Source: Segetibacter sp.
Lineage (GTDB): Bacteria; Bacteroidota; Bacteroidia; Chitinophagales; Chitinophagaceae
Assembly (NCBI GenBank): GCA_030146445.1
Contig: JASLBT010000050.1
Span: forward strand, 1 to 9,651
Length of the DNA stretch: 9,651 nucleotides
Reading direction: 5' to 3'
The notes under the pieces: model-generated
The model's database searches: none
What the model saw: only the letters and a program-made list of their open reading frames with translations
Told to the model about the DNA's origin: nothing
Translations under genes and position numbers: made by a program
In this document: positions 1 to 8,310 of the stretch, piece by piece
Layout of the letters: each line of letters opens with the position of its first letter
How positions within the stretch are numbered: position 1 is the stretch's first letter

Positions 1-1
1 G

Positions 2-2335
2 GCTTATGTTGATAACCTGCTTGCAAGAGGATGGCTGGTTATCGACGATCCAATCAATCCCGGAACCAGGTTAATATTCGCCGACAATAATTACCAGGAT
101 ATGTTGTGGCAAACTGGTCTCAGTAACAACGATAATCTCGCGATAAGCGGAGGTAGCGAACGTGCCAATTACAACGTTTCTATGGGGTATACCAACCAGG
201 CTGGCATCTTCGTCGGCACCAAGTACAAACGGTATGATGCGCTCGGCAATTTCGGGTTTAAAGCATCCGACAACTTTAAACTGGACGTCATGCTCAACTA
301 CCAGAATGTACAACCGAACTATGTGGATGCTTACCAGAACGAGCTTGTCAGGGGTGTTCGGATCACGCCGCTGATAAGAACTTTTAAAGATGATGGCAAT
401 CCTACCCCAGGGGAATTGTACTCTGTACGTAATCGCTTCCATACTTTGAAATATGACGACCTCAGAACCGCAACCGAGCGGCTGGTGGCACGGGTTGCAG
501 GTGAATTGACCATTCTAAAAGGCTTGTATTTTAAACCCGCATTTTCTTATGTGATCCAGGACTACCGGGAAACATTTATGAGAAAGGGTACCCCATCAGA
601 CGAGATACAGCCGTCGACTCAACGGCAAAAAAATGATTATACCAATAACTCACGGCAACTTATGGTTGACCAGGTGCTTCAATATGATTTTAACCTGAAC
701 AACATACATCATTTTACCACTCTCGCCGGCTTCAACTTCACCAGGAACTCAAACAATGTTGTCAGCCTCGGTTCACAACGGGCGACGAATGATTACATCT
801 ATACAATCAATGAGCCCGCAACAAGTGTGATTAACGGCGTGGTGATGTCGAATGTTACCAACCTGAGTACGGTATTTGGTGAATCGAGATCAGCAAGCTA
901 CTTCAGCCAGTTTAATTACGATTATAATGCAAAATACCTGCTCAGCGGTTCTCTTCGTTATGACGGTTTCTCGAACTTCGCCCCTCAAAATAAGTATGCC
1001 TTTTTTCCCTCAGCTTCTGTTGGATGGAATGTTCACAGGGAGAAGTTCTGGAACTTGCGTGCAATCAATGCTTTCAAGTTAAGGGCAAGCTGGGGAGCTG
1101 CGGGACTGAGCGATCTCGACATTACGGATACTTACGGACGCTACTCAGCTGCTAACTATGCTTTGAGCTCAGGCATATTGAGGGCAAACCTGTCCAATCC
1201 AGACCTGCGGTGGGAGTCGACGGAAACAGTTGACCTTGCTTTTGATGCATCTTTTTTTGACAGCCGTGTTAACCTGACGGTTGACTTCTATAACAAGCTT
1301 ACAAAAAACAGGCTGGCCAATAAACCCTTGCCATCTGAGTCTCCGTTTTCCTCTATCACTTATAACAATGGAGAGCTTCAGAACCGCGGCGTGGAAGTTG
1401 AATTAGGCGCAACCGTTTTGCAATCGAAATCATTTTCATGGAGAACAAATTTCTCGTTTGCGTATAACCGTACAACCATCACTAAACTTCCGGAAAATGG
1501 TCGTGCAAAAAACCGCCAGGGTGGAGACCTGGTATATGATCCCGCTTCAAAACAACTGATTGAAGTAGGTGGATTTGCCGAAGGAGAGCGCCCTTATGCG
1601 CAGTGGGCGTACAAAGTGATCGGGGTATTTGCAACCGACGAAGAGGCGGCTGCATGGAACAGCACCAAAAAAGATAACCTCGCTTCACCTCAGGGCATTA
1701 GACTAGGGAAGCGTGCAGGCGACTTCATCTTTGATGATGTTAATAATGATGGTGTGATTGATACGAAGGACCAGGTGTTCATGGGTTACCGCACCCCTGA
1801 TAAAATCGGCGGCATGCAAAACACCGTACGCTACAAAGGTATTTCCCTTCGCTTTACCATGGATTACGCTTTCGGTCACCTCATCAGCAATGGTGCATTA
1901 GCACGATCGCTCGGGCAAGGCAGGGCGTTCAATGAAGGTGCACCTTCATTAGCGCTGGGCCCGGATATCTGGCAGAAACCAGGGGACGCCGGGAAACAGT
2001 ATGCCCGCTTCTCTTTTGCTGATTTCGACTTTGGCCAACGCAACTATTTACGGTCGGCTACACTAGGCAACAGTCACTCATATGCCTCCGATGTATCAGC
2101 ATTGATCGAAAAAGGAAACTTTCTTGCATTCCGGGAACTGTCGATCTCCTACGATCTTCCCGCAAGCCTGCTAAAACGCTTTTATTCTACAGGTCTAAAT
2201 GTTTTTGCCAGTGTGTACAACCTCGGCTACCTGACAAAATATAAAGGATTAAACCCCGAGATATACAGCGGATTTGATCCCGGTGGCTATCCGAGACCAA
2301 GACAGTTTTCTCTTGGGGCCACGTTGAAATTCTAA
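2..2335 (+). CDS. SusC/RagA-family TonB-dependent outer-membrane transporter, 5'-truncated
   Basis: The frame is open from base 2, so the gene begins upstream of the window; the first visible Met (101) is internal. About 777 residues are visible. They cover the last part of the plug region and the C-terminal beta-barrel. The N-terminal signal peptide, carboxypeptidase-like domain, TonB box and most of the plug are missing. Family marks seen are the NYQDMLWQTG...NNDNLAISGGSE...NYNVSMGYTNQAG segment typical of SusC proteins, a calcium-loop-like DDVNNDGVIDTKD at about 1733-1771, aromatic-rich barrel strands, and a C-terminal Phe (ATLKF) as usual for outer-membrane barrels. It should import glycan or sugar ligands across the outer membrane with TonB energy, paired with the SusD-like protein 30 bp downstream. 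The sialidases and NanA nearby suggest a sialic acid or sialoglycan substrate, as for NanO of Tannerella and Bacteroides. That is inferred from context, not from specificity residues. Confidence 0.95.
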   Translation, partial: AYVDNLLARGWLVIDDPINPGTRLIFADNNYQDMLWQTGLSNNDNLAISGGSERANYNVSMGYTNQAGIFVGTKYKRYDALGNFGFKASDNFKLDVMLNYQNVQPNYVDAYQNELVRGVRITPLIRTFKDDGNPTPGELYSVRNRFHTLKYDDLRTATERLVARVAGELTILKGLYFKPAFSYVIQDYRETFMRKGTPSDEIQPSTQRQKNDYTNNSRQLMVDQVLQYDFNLNNIHHFTTLAGFNFTRNSNNVVSLGSQRATNDYIYTINEPATSVINGVVMSNVTNLSTVFGESRSASYFSQFNYDYNAKYLLSGSLRYDGFSNFAPQNKYAFFPSASVGWNVHREKFWNLRAINAFKLRASWGAAGLSDLDITDTYGRYSAANYALSSGILRANLSNPDLRWESTETVDLAFDASFFDSRVNLTVDFYNKLTKNRLANKPLPSESPFSSITYNNGELQNRGVEVELGATVLQSKSFSWRTNFSFAYNRTTITKLPENGRAKNRQGGDLVYDPASKQLIEVGGFAEGERPYAQWAYKVIGVFATDEEAAAWNSTKKDNLASPQGIRLGKRAGDFIFDDVNNDGVIDTKDQVFMGYRTPDKIGGMQNTVRYKGISLRFTMDYAFGHLISNGALARSLGQGRAFNEGAPSLALGPDIWQKPGDAGKQYARFSFADFDFGQRNYLRSATLGNSHSYASDVSALIEKGNFLAFRELSISYDLPASLLKRFYSTGLNVFASVYNLGYLTKYKGLNPEIYSGFDPGGYPRPRQFSLGATLKF
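1931..1950. repeat. Perfect 20-bp palindrome inside the SusC gene
   Basis: The half-site AATGAAGGTG is followed directly by its exact reverse complement CACCTTCATT, with no spacer; flanking bases do not extend the match. It lies in coding sequence for the FNEGAPSLA stretch of the SusC barrel. Whether it is functional or fortuitous cannot be told from one sequence. Confidence 0.9.
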
Positions 2336-2365
2336 TTGCTATTACACCTTCAAAAGTTTGCCGAT

Positions 2366-3835
2366 ATGAAAAAGTCTGTGCTCATTGCATCGATAATTGT
2401 TCTTGTAATCTCAACCGCGCCTGGTTGTAAAAAAATTCTGGATGTTAAACCGGAGTCAAGCATCACCGAAGAAGTATACTTTAAAAACGAAGGCGACTTT
2501 GAACCCTACGTTACGGGTATCTATACGTTTATGCGAACGTTTGCCAATAACATCACTTATGGTACGGAACGAAGCGAGGAATTGGTCTCTGCGCAAAACT
2601 CCAGGTTCGGAGTAGCCTGGTCGCAGAATATTACAGCTTCTTCAGGAGCGATCAATTATAATGACTGGTACCGGGCTATCGGCCACTGCAATTTGTTGCT
2701 GGCAAGAATTAAAGACTTTCCATTCTCTTCGCCTGACACTAAAAAGCGCCTCGAAGCGGAGACATTTGCATTACGCGCGTATTTCTATTTTCACCTCACG
2801 CGCATAATTGGCGATGCACCATTGATGTTGCAGGCTGTTACTGACGAAAACGTGCCCTTGCTGCCCCGTTCGCCGGCAACAGATGTTATGGTTCAAATAC
2901 AAGCGGATCTGGATGCTGCCATTAACGGTCTGAAATCTATGAGCCAGTTCTCCCCTACCACTTATCCGTCCAGGTATCGGTTCTCCTATGGAGCCATACA
3001 GTCTTTGAAAGCGGACTCGAAACTGTGGAGTGCAAAAGTTCTCGGCGGCGGAACTGCAGACCTGAATGATGCCATTGTTGCCATTGACGAGGTAGAGAAA
3101 ACGGGTCGCACCTTGAACGCCGACTTCAGGAATGTTACCGGCATTCGTGCGGCAACAAACCCTGAAGTGATCCTCGCTGCATTTTTCCTGCGTGACGAAA
3201 CCGGCTCGAATTATGGTCTAAACGCATTACCGTTTCTTACGGGTGTTCAGGGCGCACTAAACATCGATAGCCTGCCTGTTGCCCAAACAACGGCAAATGG
3301 CCAGGGTGCTTACCAAATCAGCCCAAACTCAAGAGGGCTGTTCGATAATTTTCCAAACGATAAAAGAAGACCTTTTACGTGGATCACGGAGCGGCAAGCG
3401 GCCGGTCCGCGGATCTCATGGATCACAAAATACCCGGGAACAAAATATGTTGACGACAGGGTGTCGGACAACGACATCATCATTTACCGTTTGGCAGATT
3501 TGTTCCTGTTAAAAGCAGAAGCTTATGCAGCATTAAACAATACGACAGCGGCAATAGAATACCTGAACAAAGTTCGGGTGCGCGCCGGTAATGGCGACTA
3601 CAACGGACCTACTGATCAGTTAAGTATTGAAAAGGAAATACTTGACGAACGCGGACGTGAGCTGTTTTTTGAAAACAAGCGCTGGTACGACCTGGTACGG
3701 TTTCACATGGGCGGAACAATAGACGTTTATACGTATGTTCCAAACCTCGCAGGCAAACAAACACCGTTGTTCTGGCCTTTAAATACAACAGTGTTAGCCA
3801 ACAATAAAATGCTTACCCAAACGCAGGGCTACTGA
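2366..3835 (+). CDS. SusD/RagB-family outer-membrane glycan-binding lipoprotein
   Basis: A 489-residue protein, normal for SusD. It is a surface lipoprotein that caps the SusC barrel and binds the glycan. The ATG at 2366 is chosen because it gives a clean lipoprotein signal (MKK, hydrophobic stretch, then APGC with Cys21 as lipidation site). The frame is open further back to a TTG at 2336, but that would add ten residues before the signal peptide. After Cys21 the KKILDVKPESSITEE segment is the usual SusD start. AETFALRAYFYFHLTRIIGDAPL at about 131-153 is the conserved TPR-region signature, and DERGRELFFENKRWYDLVRF at about 426-445 is the C-terminal signature. The end, PLFWPLN...MLTQTQGY, is also typical. 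The 30-bp gap to susC implies co-transcription. The sialidase context suggests a NanU-like sialic acid binder, which is inference. Confidence 0.96.
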   Translation: MKKSVLIASIIVLVISTAPGCKKILDVKPESSITEEVYFKNEGDFEPYVTGIYTFMRTFANNITYGTERSEELVSAQNSRFGVAWSQNITASSGAINYNDWYRAIGHCNLLLARIKDFPFSSPDTKKRLEAETFALRAYFYFHLTRIIGDAPLMLQAVTDENVPLLPRSPATDVMVQIQADLDAAINGLKSMSQFSPTTYPSRYRFSYGAIQSLKADSKLWSAKVLGGGTADLNDAIVAIDEVEKTGRTLNADFRNVTGIRAATNPEVILAAFFLRDETGSNYGLNALPFLTGVQGALNIDSLPVAQTTANGQGAYQISPNSRGLFDNFPNDKRRPFTWITERQAAGPRISWITKYPGTKYVDDRVSDNDIIIYRLADLFLLKAEAYAALNNTTAAIEYLNKVRVRAGNGDYNGPTDQLSIEKEILDERGRELFFENKRWYDLVRFHMGGTIDVYTYVPNLAGKQTPLFWPLNTTVLANNKMLTQTQGY

Positions 3836-4016
3836 TCGATGGTTAAGATCTGTAATTCTTTTTTTGGAACAGGCATAAGCAGTCAACCTTGTAATGAAGC
3901 CGCCGGCCATTGCCACAGGAACAAGTGTCTCTTGTGCTGTAAAATGCTCTTCACCTTATAAGCGAATACACCAGGGTATATGATGTTCGAATCAAAACTT
4001 ATCGCAGTTAACCACA

Positions 4017-5672
4017 ATGACGCATATGATCAAATGGCTTTTTATTGCTGTTTTTACGTATTGCCTGTTACCAGTGTTGGTCATATCACAACCGGCAGTG
4101 GCGAAACAAACGAGGTTGAAAGTGCCCATCTTGATCGGACGGGACATTAATCCCGTTGTGCAGATCAGGATCGATGTTTTTGAACGGGAAGCAACCCTTC
4201 AACAAATCAACTTGCAATTTCCAGGGACCATGCTGCCTGGCGATGTTGGTGATTTAAAGCTGTTTGCTGTTGGTGCTGACTCCAACATTTTCAAACCGGA
4301 ACAACTAACATCAACGCCGCTATTTGCTGAAGTAAAAAATGCTTTGAAAAAAAACCTTCAGGTTAAGGGAAGCATGGTGCTTCACGAAGGAGCCAACTAT
4401 CTATGGCTTAGCATAACCCCACGCCCCGATGCTGATCTGGCATTATCACTCAATGTAGAGGTAGCCGCCGTGGTGGTAAATGGCAATACAATTAATTTGA
4501 ACCCCGGGCATTATCAACACCGGCTGGGCATAGCACTGCGACGACACAAGCAGGACGGTGTACATACGCACCGCATACCGGGATTAGCTACTGCAAACAA
4601 CGGTACGCTGCTTGCGATTTATGATGTTCGCCGTAACGGTGCCAAAGACCTTCAGGGTAACATTGACATAGGTCTGTCAAGAAGCTTCGATAAAGGCAAA
4701 ACGTGGCAGCCGCTGCAGGTGGTGATGGACATGGGTGCATGGGGCGGCCTTCCTGAAAAGTTCAATGGTGTGTCCGATGCAAACATCCTTGTAGATAAGC
4801 GCACCGGCACCATTTACATCGCAGGCTTATGGATGTATGGTGTATTAGATGAAGAAGGCAAATGGGTTGAAGGCCTTACTGAAAGTAGTAATACATGGAA
4901 CCACCAATGGAAAGCTAAAGGCTCCCAGCCCGGTTTCGATGTAAAGCAAACCGCTCAATTGCTAATAGTCAAAAGCACTGATAATGGGAAAACCTGGAGC
5001 AAGCCGGTAAACATCACCCGCATGTGCAAACAGGAAGACTGGTGGTTATGGGCACCAGCACCCGGTCAAGGAATCACAATGAATGACGGCACACTGGTAT
5101 TTCCAACACAGGGCAGAGATGCTACAGGTAAACCCTTCTCGAATATCACGTACAGCACTGACAGCGGTGACACCTGGAAAACGAGCAAGCCAGCTACAAA
5201 TGAGTCAACTACCGAGAATATGGCAGTTGAACTCAGCGATGGAACAGTGATGTTAAACATGCGTTCCAATGCGAACAGCAAGGACATGAGCGAAACAAAT
5301 GGACGGGCTATAGCAGTTACCAATAACCTTGGTAAAACATGGACCATTCACCCGACATCTCATAATGCGTTACCCGAACCCACCTGCATGGCAAGCATCA
5401 TCCGGCACGAATATGTGCAGAATGGCAACAGGAAGTCTGTATTGTTATTTTCCAACCCAAACTCCAAAGTTGCAAGGGTGAATATGACAATCAAATTGAG
5501 CTTTGACGATGGTAAAACGTGGCCGAAGGAAAAGCAGATTTTGCTTGACGAACAAAAAAGCAGGGGATATTCGTGCCTCACCAGTATAGATGAACAAACA
5601 ATCGGGATAGTATATGAAAGCAGCCAGGCTGACCTTGTTTTCCAATCCATAAAACTGAACGAAATATTATGA
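4017..5672 (+). CDS. nanH: Exported two-domain GH33 sialidase (exo-alpha-sialidase)
   Basis: A 551-residue neuraminidase that should release terminal sialic acid from glycans in the periplasm or outside the cell. Residues 1-29 form a signal peptide (IKWLFIAVF... ending QPAVA); ATG 4026 is an alternative start three codons later. Residues about 35-165 form a beta-rich domain like the BNR-associated N-terminal domain of Bacteroides/Tannerella sialidases, which have similar total length. The propeller has four good Asp boxes SxDxGxTW (223-230, 320-327, 380-387, 495-502) and a degenerate one at 435-442. By family pattern, the catalytic set is complete: RIP motif Arg186, acid/base Asp211, Glu400 (or Glu396), Arg416 in LNMR, Arg487, nucleophile Tyr518 in RGYS, and Glu534. 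It is 181 bp downstream of susD. That gap shows no confident promoter or terminator, only a T-run with TTTG at about 3858-3866 and a weak ACAAG/CTTGT inverted repeat. Confidence 0.95.
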   Translation: MTHMIKWLFIAVFTYCLLPVLVISQPAVAKQTRLKVPILIGRDINPVVQIRIDVFEREATLQQINLQFPGTMLPGDVGDLKLFAVGADSNIFKPEQLTSTPLFAEVKNALKKNLQVKGSMVLHEGANYLWLSITPRPDADLALSLNVEVAAVVVNGNTINLNPGHYQHRLGIALRRHKQDGVHTHRIPGLATANNGTLLAIYDVRRNGAKDLQGNIDIGLSRSFDKGKTWQPLQVVMDMGAWGGLPEKFNGVSDANILVDKRTGTIYIAGLWMYGVLDEEGKWVEGLTESSNTWNHQWKAKGSQPGFDVKQTAQLLIVKSTDNGKTWSKPVNITRMCKQEDWWLWAPAPGQGITMNDGTLVFPTQGRDATGKPFSNITYSTDSGDTWKTSKPATNESTTENMAVELSDGTVMLNMRSNANSKDMSETNGRAIAVTNNLGKTWTIHPTSHNALPEPTCMASIIRHEYVQNGNRKSVLLFSNPNSKVARVNMTIKLSFDDGKTWPKEKQILLDEQKSRGYSCLTSIDEQTIGIVYESSQADLVFQSIKLNEIL

Positions 5673-5791
5673 GTAGCAATAAGAGCGTGCGTGAAGCGAT
5701 GAATAAATACCGGGCAGATTGGAAGTTAGAGGTCGGTACTCATGCAAATGAAGCACACCTGAAAGCTGGTGTTAAGTCGATAATTATGTAA
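5669..5791 (+). CDS. Possible 40-codon ORF overlapping the sialidase stop; unknown or gene remnant
   Basis: The sialidase stop codon is part of an ATGA: an ATG at 5669 overlaps the TGA at 5670-5672 and opens a 40-codon frame ending at TAA 5789-5791. The product begins MSSNKSVREAMNKYRADW and ends KAGVKSIIM. It is charged and mostly hydrophilic, with no signal peptide or membrane segment. I do not recognise a family. The stop-start overlap is the arrangement expected for a translationally coupled operon gene, and the N-terminus looks plausible. The frame ends early, before about 200 bp without a gene, so it could equally be the surviving 5' end of a decayed gene or a chance ORF. Confidence 0.3.
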   Translation: MSSNKSVREAMNKYRADWKLEVGTHANEAHLKAGVKSIIM

Positions 5792-6000
5792 GCTTTCGAT
5801 CAGCAATGCCGGGAGTAATGTTCACGCTGTACATATCATACTTGAGTTCGCTTACCAATGGGCGATTCTTTTGTAGCCGGCTTGAGGATTATGCTTAAAC
5901 ATTGTTGCGCGTGTCGCCAGATTTTATGCTGTCACTCAGTTGTACCGAATCGATCTATACACGGGCTTAAGACCCCGGATCAAGTAAATAGCCTCATTGC
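5792..6000. other. Intergenic stretch with no intact gene, possibly decayed sequence
   Basis: Together with the 40-codon ORF before it, this makes a 328-bp interval between the first sialidase and the aldolase gene, long for this compact locus. On the + strand, a frame from 5776 to 5895 contains MPGVMFTLYISYLSSLTNGR followed by FFCSRLEDYA, weakly like the C-terminal domain of EF-G/TetM-type ribosome-associated GTPases. On the - strand, short open pieces in different frames (for example ELKYDMYSVNITPGIADRKL ending at a stop at 5784-5786) also look protein-like. The readings overlap, so they cannot all be right, and none is intact. I see no convincing promoter, terminator or RNA gene. Confidence 0.4.
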
Positions 6001-6948
6001 ATGCAGCCGTTAAAAAGCAGGGAAATAGTTGGAAACTGCGCGACGCTGTTGTTACCGATCAATGATGATGAGAGTATTAACTATGCACGGCTGGAAGCAG
6101 AGATCGGGTTACTGATTTCAATGGGGGTAAACGGTATCTATTCTAATGGTACCGCAGGCGAGTTCTACAACCAAACAGAAGACGAGTTTGATCGTGTGAG
6201 CGAATTGCTTGCCACAAAATGCGAGGCCGCAGGTATGCCTTTCCAGATTGGTTGCAGTCACATGAGTCCTGCAATTTCGCTGGAAAGAACCAAACGCGTA
6301 GTAGCACTTAAGCCTGGTGCCATCCAGGTGATTTTGCCCGATTGGTCGCTGCCTTCTATGCAGGAGGTAGTGCGTTTTCTTTCGCGTCTGGTGGAAAAGG
6401 CTGATCCGGTGGGGATCGTACTATATAATCCTCCGCATGCAAAAAAGAAACTTGCTCCGCCCGATTTTCATTTGATAAAGTCAGCGGGAGTCTCGCTGAC
6501 CGGTTGCAAAGTTGCTGGTGGCGACAGCATTTGGTTTCGCGAGATGCAGCACATGGCACCGGAACTATCCCTTTTTATTCCGGGTCATCATTTGGCTACC
6601 GGCATTCATTACGGTGCACATGGGGCCTACTCGAACGTGGCGTGTATCAACCCACGCGTTGCGCAGCAATGGTATGAAACAATGTTGGCAGATTTACCGC
6701 AGGCATTGGAACTTGAGCGGAGAATACAACGGTTCATGACGGGGCATATTGCACCGTATATCCAAACGATGGAGTATTCGAACCAGGCTGCAGATAAGTT
6801 CCTGGCTGCGATTGGTGGCTGGTCGGAAATCGGTACAAGATTGCGATGGCCGTATAAAAGTATACCGGAGGAAGATGTGGCAGCAGTTCGGAAAATAGGT
6901 CAACAAATTATCCCTGAATTTTTTGCGGCAGCTTATTCAAACAGGTAA
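6001..6948 (+). CDS. DapA/NanA-superfamily aldolase (dihydrodipicolinate synthase family), substrate unknown
   Basis: A 315-residue class I aldolase of the TIM-barrel family that includes dihydrodipicolinate synthase and N-acetylneuraminate lyase. These enzymes form a Schiff base between an active-site Lys and pyruvate or a 2-keto acid. Seen: the pyruvate carboxylate loop as NGTAGEF (Thr51-Glu54, canonical GTTGE/GSTGE), the catalytic Tyr142 in LYNPP, and the Schiff-base Lys170 in TGCKVAGGD. No signal peptide is present, so it is cytoplasmic. The ATG at 6001 is the first after an in-frame TAG at 5989-5991. It differs from the NanA at 8311: the GxDE and GSTY sialic acid-binding positions are replaced by GHHLATG (195-201) and GAHGAYSN (205-212). 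It therefore probably acts on another keto acid or a modified sialic acid. It sits 41 bp before the second sialidase, arguing for a catabolic role rather than lysine synthesis. Confidence 0.9.
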   Translation: MQPLKSREIVGNCATLLLPINDDESINYARLEAEIGLLISMGVNGIYSNGTAGEFYNQTEDEFDRVSELLATKCEAAGMPFQIGCSHMSPAISLERTKRVVALKPGAIQVILPDWSLPSMQEVVRFLSRLVEKADPVGIVLYNPPHAKKKLAPPDFHLIKSAGVSLTGCKVAGGDSIWFREMQHMAPELSLFIPGHHLATGIHYGAHGAYSNVACINPRVAQQWYETMLADLPQALELERRIQRFMTGHIAPYIQTMEYSNQAADKFLAAIGGWSEIGTRLRWPYKSIPEEDVAAVRKIGQQIIPEFFAAAYSNR

Positions 6949-6989
6949 GTCAGTGAGGAAAGTTCAGTTCAATTATCAAGTAAGTTAGT

Positions 6990-8189
6990 ATGAAAACCAC
7001 ATTTAAAATCAGCAGCGGCCTTACCTGTTTTTTTCTGGGTATGGTGTCGTTGTTTTCCCTTGTGCAATGGAGTTGTCGTTCTTCCAGAATGTTGAGCAGT
7101 CAGGGGTACATCGACTCCTCTATCGTATTTGAGCCCGGCAACGGATATGCATCGATAAGGATACCTGCACTGGTTGCAACACCAAGGGGTACCCTGCTGG
7201 CATTTTGCGAAGGACGCGTCGGCAGTGCAAGCGACTGGGCCGAAATGGATCTGTTGATGAAACGAAGCACGGATGGAGGTAAAACATGGTTGCCCCAACA
7301 GGTGATCGCCCCGCGGGATGGAAAACGACCGACCAGCAATGCTACCCCTATCGTCGACAGCGACGGAAACATTCACCTGCTATACCAACGGGATTATGCC
7401 GTGGCGTACTATACGAAATCGACCGATGATGGCAAAACCTGGTCGAGCCCGGTAAACATTACTTATGTTTTTGATGCCTTTAAACCCGAGTACGACTGGA
7501 AAGTCGTGGCGCCCGGACCTGGCCATGCGATACAGTTGAAGAATGGGCGTCTGGTAGCACCAGTTTGGATGGCTAATTCAGATAAGCTTGTGCCCCACAG
7601 GAGTCATGCACCTTCATGTGTGGCAACGATCTATAGTGACGACCTGGGAAAGACCTGGAAACGCGGGGCAATTGTTGCCGACAACTCTCCCAGGCTAAAA
7701 AATCCAAATGAAACGATGGCCTTGCAGCTGGAAGACGGAAGAGTAATGCTAAACATCAGGAACCCAAGTGATGTACGCCGGCGGGCCGTGTCGTATAGCC
7801 CGGACGGTGCCGGCAACTGGACACTACCGGCATTTGACGATGAACTGTTTGAACCCGTATGTATGGCGAGCATCGCCAGGATTTCGTCGACAAGCGAAGG
7901 TGGAAAAAGTCGTGTATTGTTTGTAAACCCCGATAGCAGGAATATTCCAAAACATCCTCGTCAGAACTTAACCGCTAAGTTGAGTTATGACGAAGGGGAA
8001 AACTGGACGGTGCAAAAAGTGATCAATCCAACATCGTCGGGATATTCCGACCTGGCAGTCGGCACCAACGGAATGATTTATTGTTTGTATGAAACCAATA
8101 CGGTTGGCAAAGGGAACAACTACAGTCTTATACTAAAACGGTTTAACGTAGCATGGCTGACCGACGGAAAAGATCGTTGGATGAGATAA
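6990..8189 (+). CDS. Exported single-domain GH33 sialidase
   Basis: A 399-residue sialidase without the extra N-terminal domain of the first one. The N-terminus (MKTTFK, hydrophobic 10-26) is a signal peptide. Cys29 could be a lipidation site, but QWSC is a poor lipobox. RIP motif Arg57 begins the propeller. Asp boxes are at 93-100, 144-151 and 216-223 (SxDxGxTW), with degenerate ones at 270-277 and 332-339 (ending NW). The family catalytic set appears complete: Arg57, acid/base Asp82 in SASDWAEMD, Glu241 in NPNETMALQLEDG, Arg257 in LNIR, Arg324 before NLTAKLS, nucleophile Tyr352 in SGYSDL, and Glu368 in YET. It should hydrolyse terminal alpha-linked sialic acids outside the cytoplasm. The 41-bp gap from the aldolase gene suggests one transcript. 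The two sialidases differ clearly in length and loops, so they are not a recent duplication. Confidence 0.95.
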   Translation: MKTTFKISSGLTCFFLGMVSLFSLVQWSCRSSRMLSSQGYIDSSIVFEPGNGYASIRIPALVATPRGTLLAFCEGRVGSASDWAEMDLLMKRSTDGGKTWLPQQVIAPRDGKRPTSNATPIVDSDGNIHLLYQRDYAVAYYTKSTDDGKTWSSPVNITYVFDAFKPEYDWKVVAPGPGHAIQLKNGRLVAPVWMANSDKLVPHRSHAPSCVATIYSDDLGKTWKRGAIVADNSPRLKNPNETMALQLEDGRVMLNIRNPSDVRRRAVSYSPDGAGNWTLPAFDDELFEPVCMASIARISSTSEGGKSRVLFVNPDSRNIPKHPRQNLTAKLSYDEGENWTVQKVINPTSSGYSDLAVGTNGMIYCLYETNTVGKGNNYSLILKRFNVAWLTDGKDRWMR

Positions 8190-8310
8190 CCGACAGGCGA
8201 TAAAAACAGCACCGCATTAAATTCAACATCACGGCTTACAGCCCCGTCAGTCGGGCCAGCTCGAGTAAGAACAATTAGTAACATTACCCGCAAATACTAA
8301 AATAACGATC

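Noticed and set aside
2336..2365. TTG start giving a ten-residue longer SusD
   Set aside because: The ATG at 2366 places a standard MKK signal peptide and Cys21 lipidation site at the right distance; the extension would bury the signal peptide.
3858..3891. Bacteroidota-type promoter (TTTG, then TAnnTTTG) before the first sialidase
   Set aside because: TTTG is present at 3863-3866, but the best -7 candidate (CAACCTTG, 3884-3891) has two mismatches and short spacing, so it is not better than background.
4139..4156. ACGGGA/TCCCGT inverted repeat near the start of the first sialidase
   Set aside because: A 6-bp stem with a 6-base loop inside coding sequence is expected by chance several times in a window this size.
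6001..6948. Annotating this aldolase as dihydrodipicolinate synthase (dapA) for lysine synthesis
   Set aside because: It is embedded between sialidases and its substrate-side loops do not clearly match DapA; only the superfamily is supported.
6969..7376. Reverse-strand open frame of 135 codons opposite the second sialidase
   Set aside because: It lies wholly over the N-terminal half of a well-supported GH33 gene, has no recognisable motif, and has unusual Cys/Arg-rich composition typical of antisense frames.
8243..8255. CCCG/CGGG hairpin in the gap before nanA as a terminator
   Set aside because: The stem is only 4 bp and no T-run follows it.
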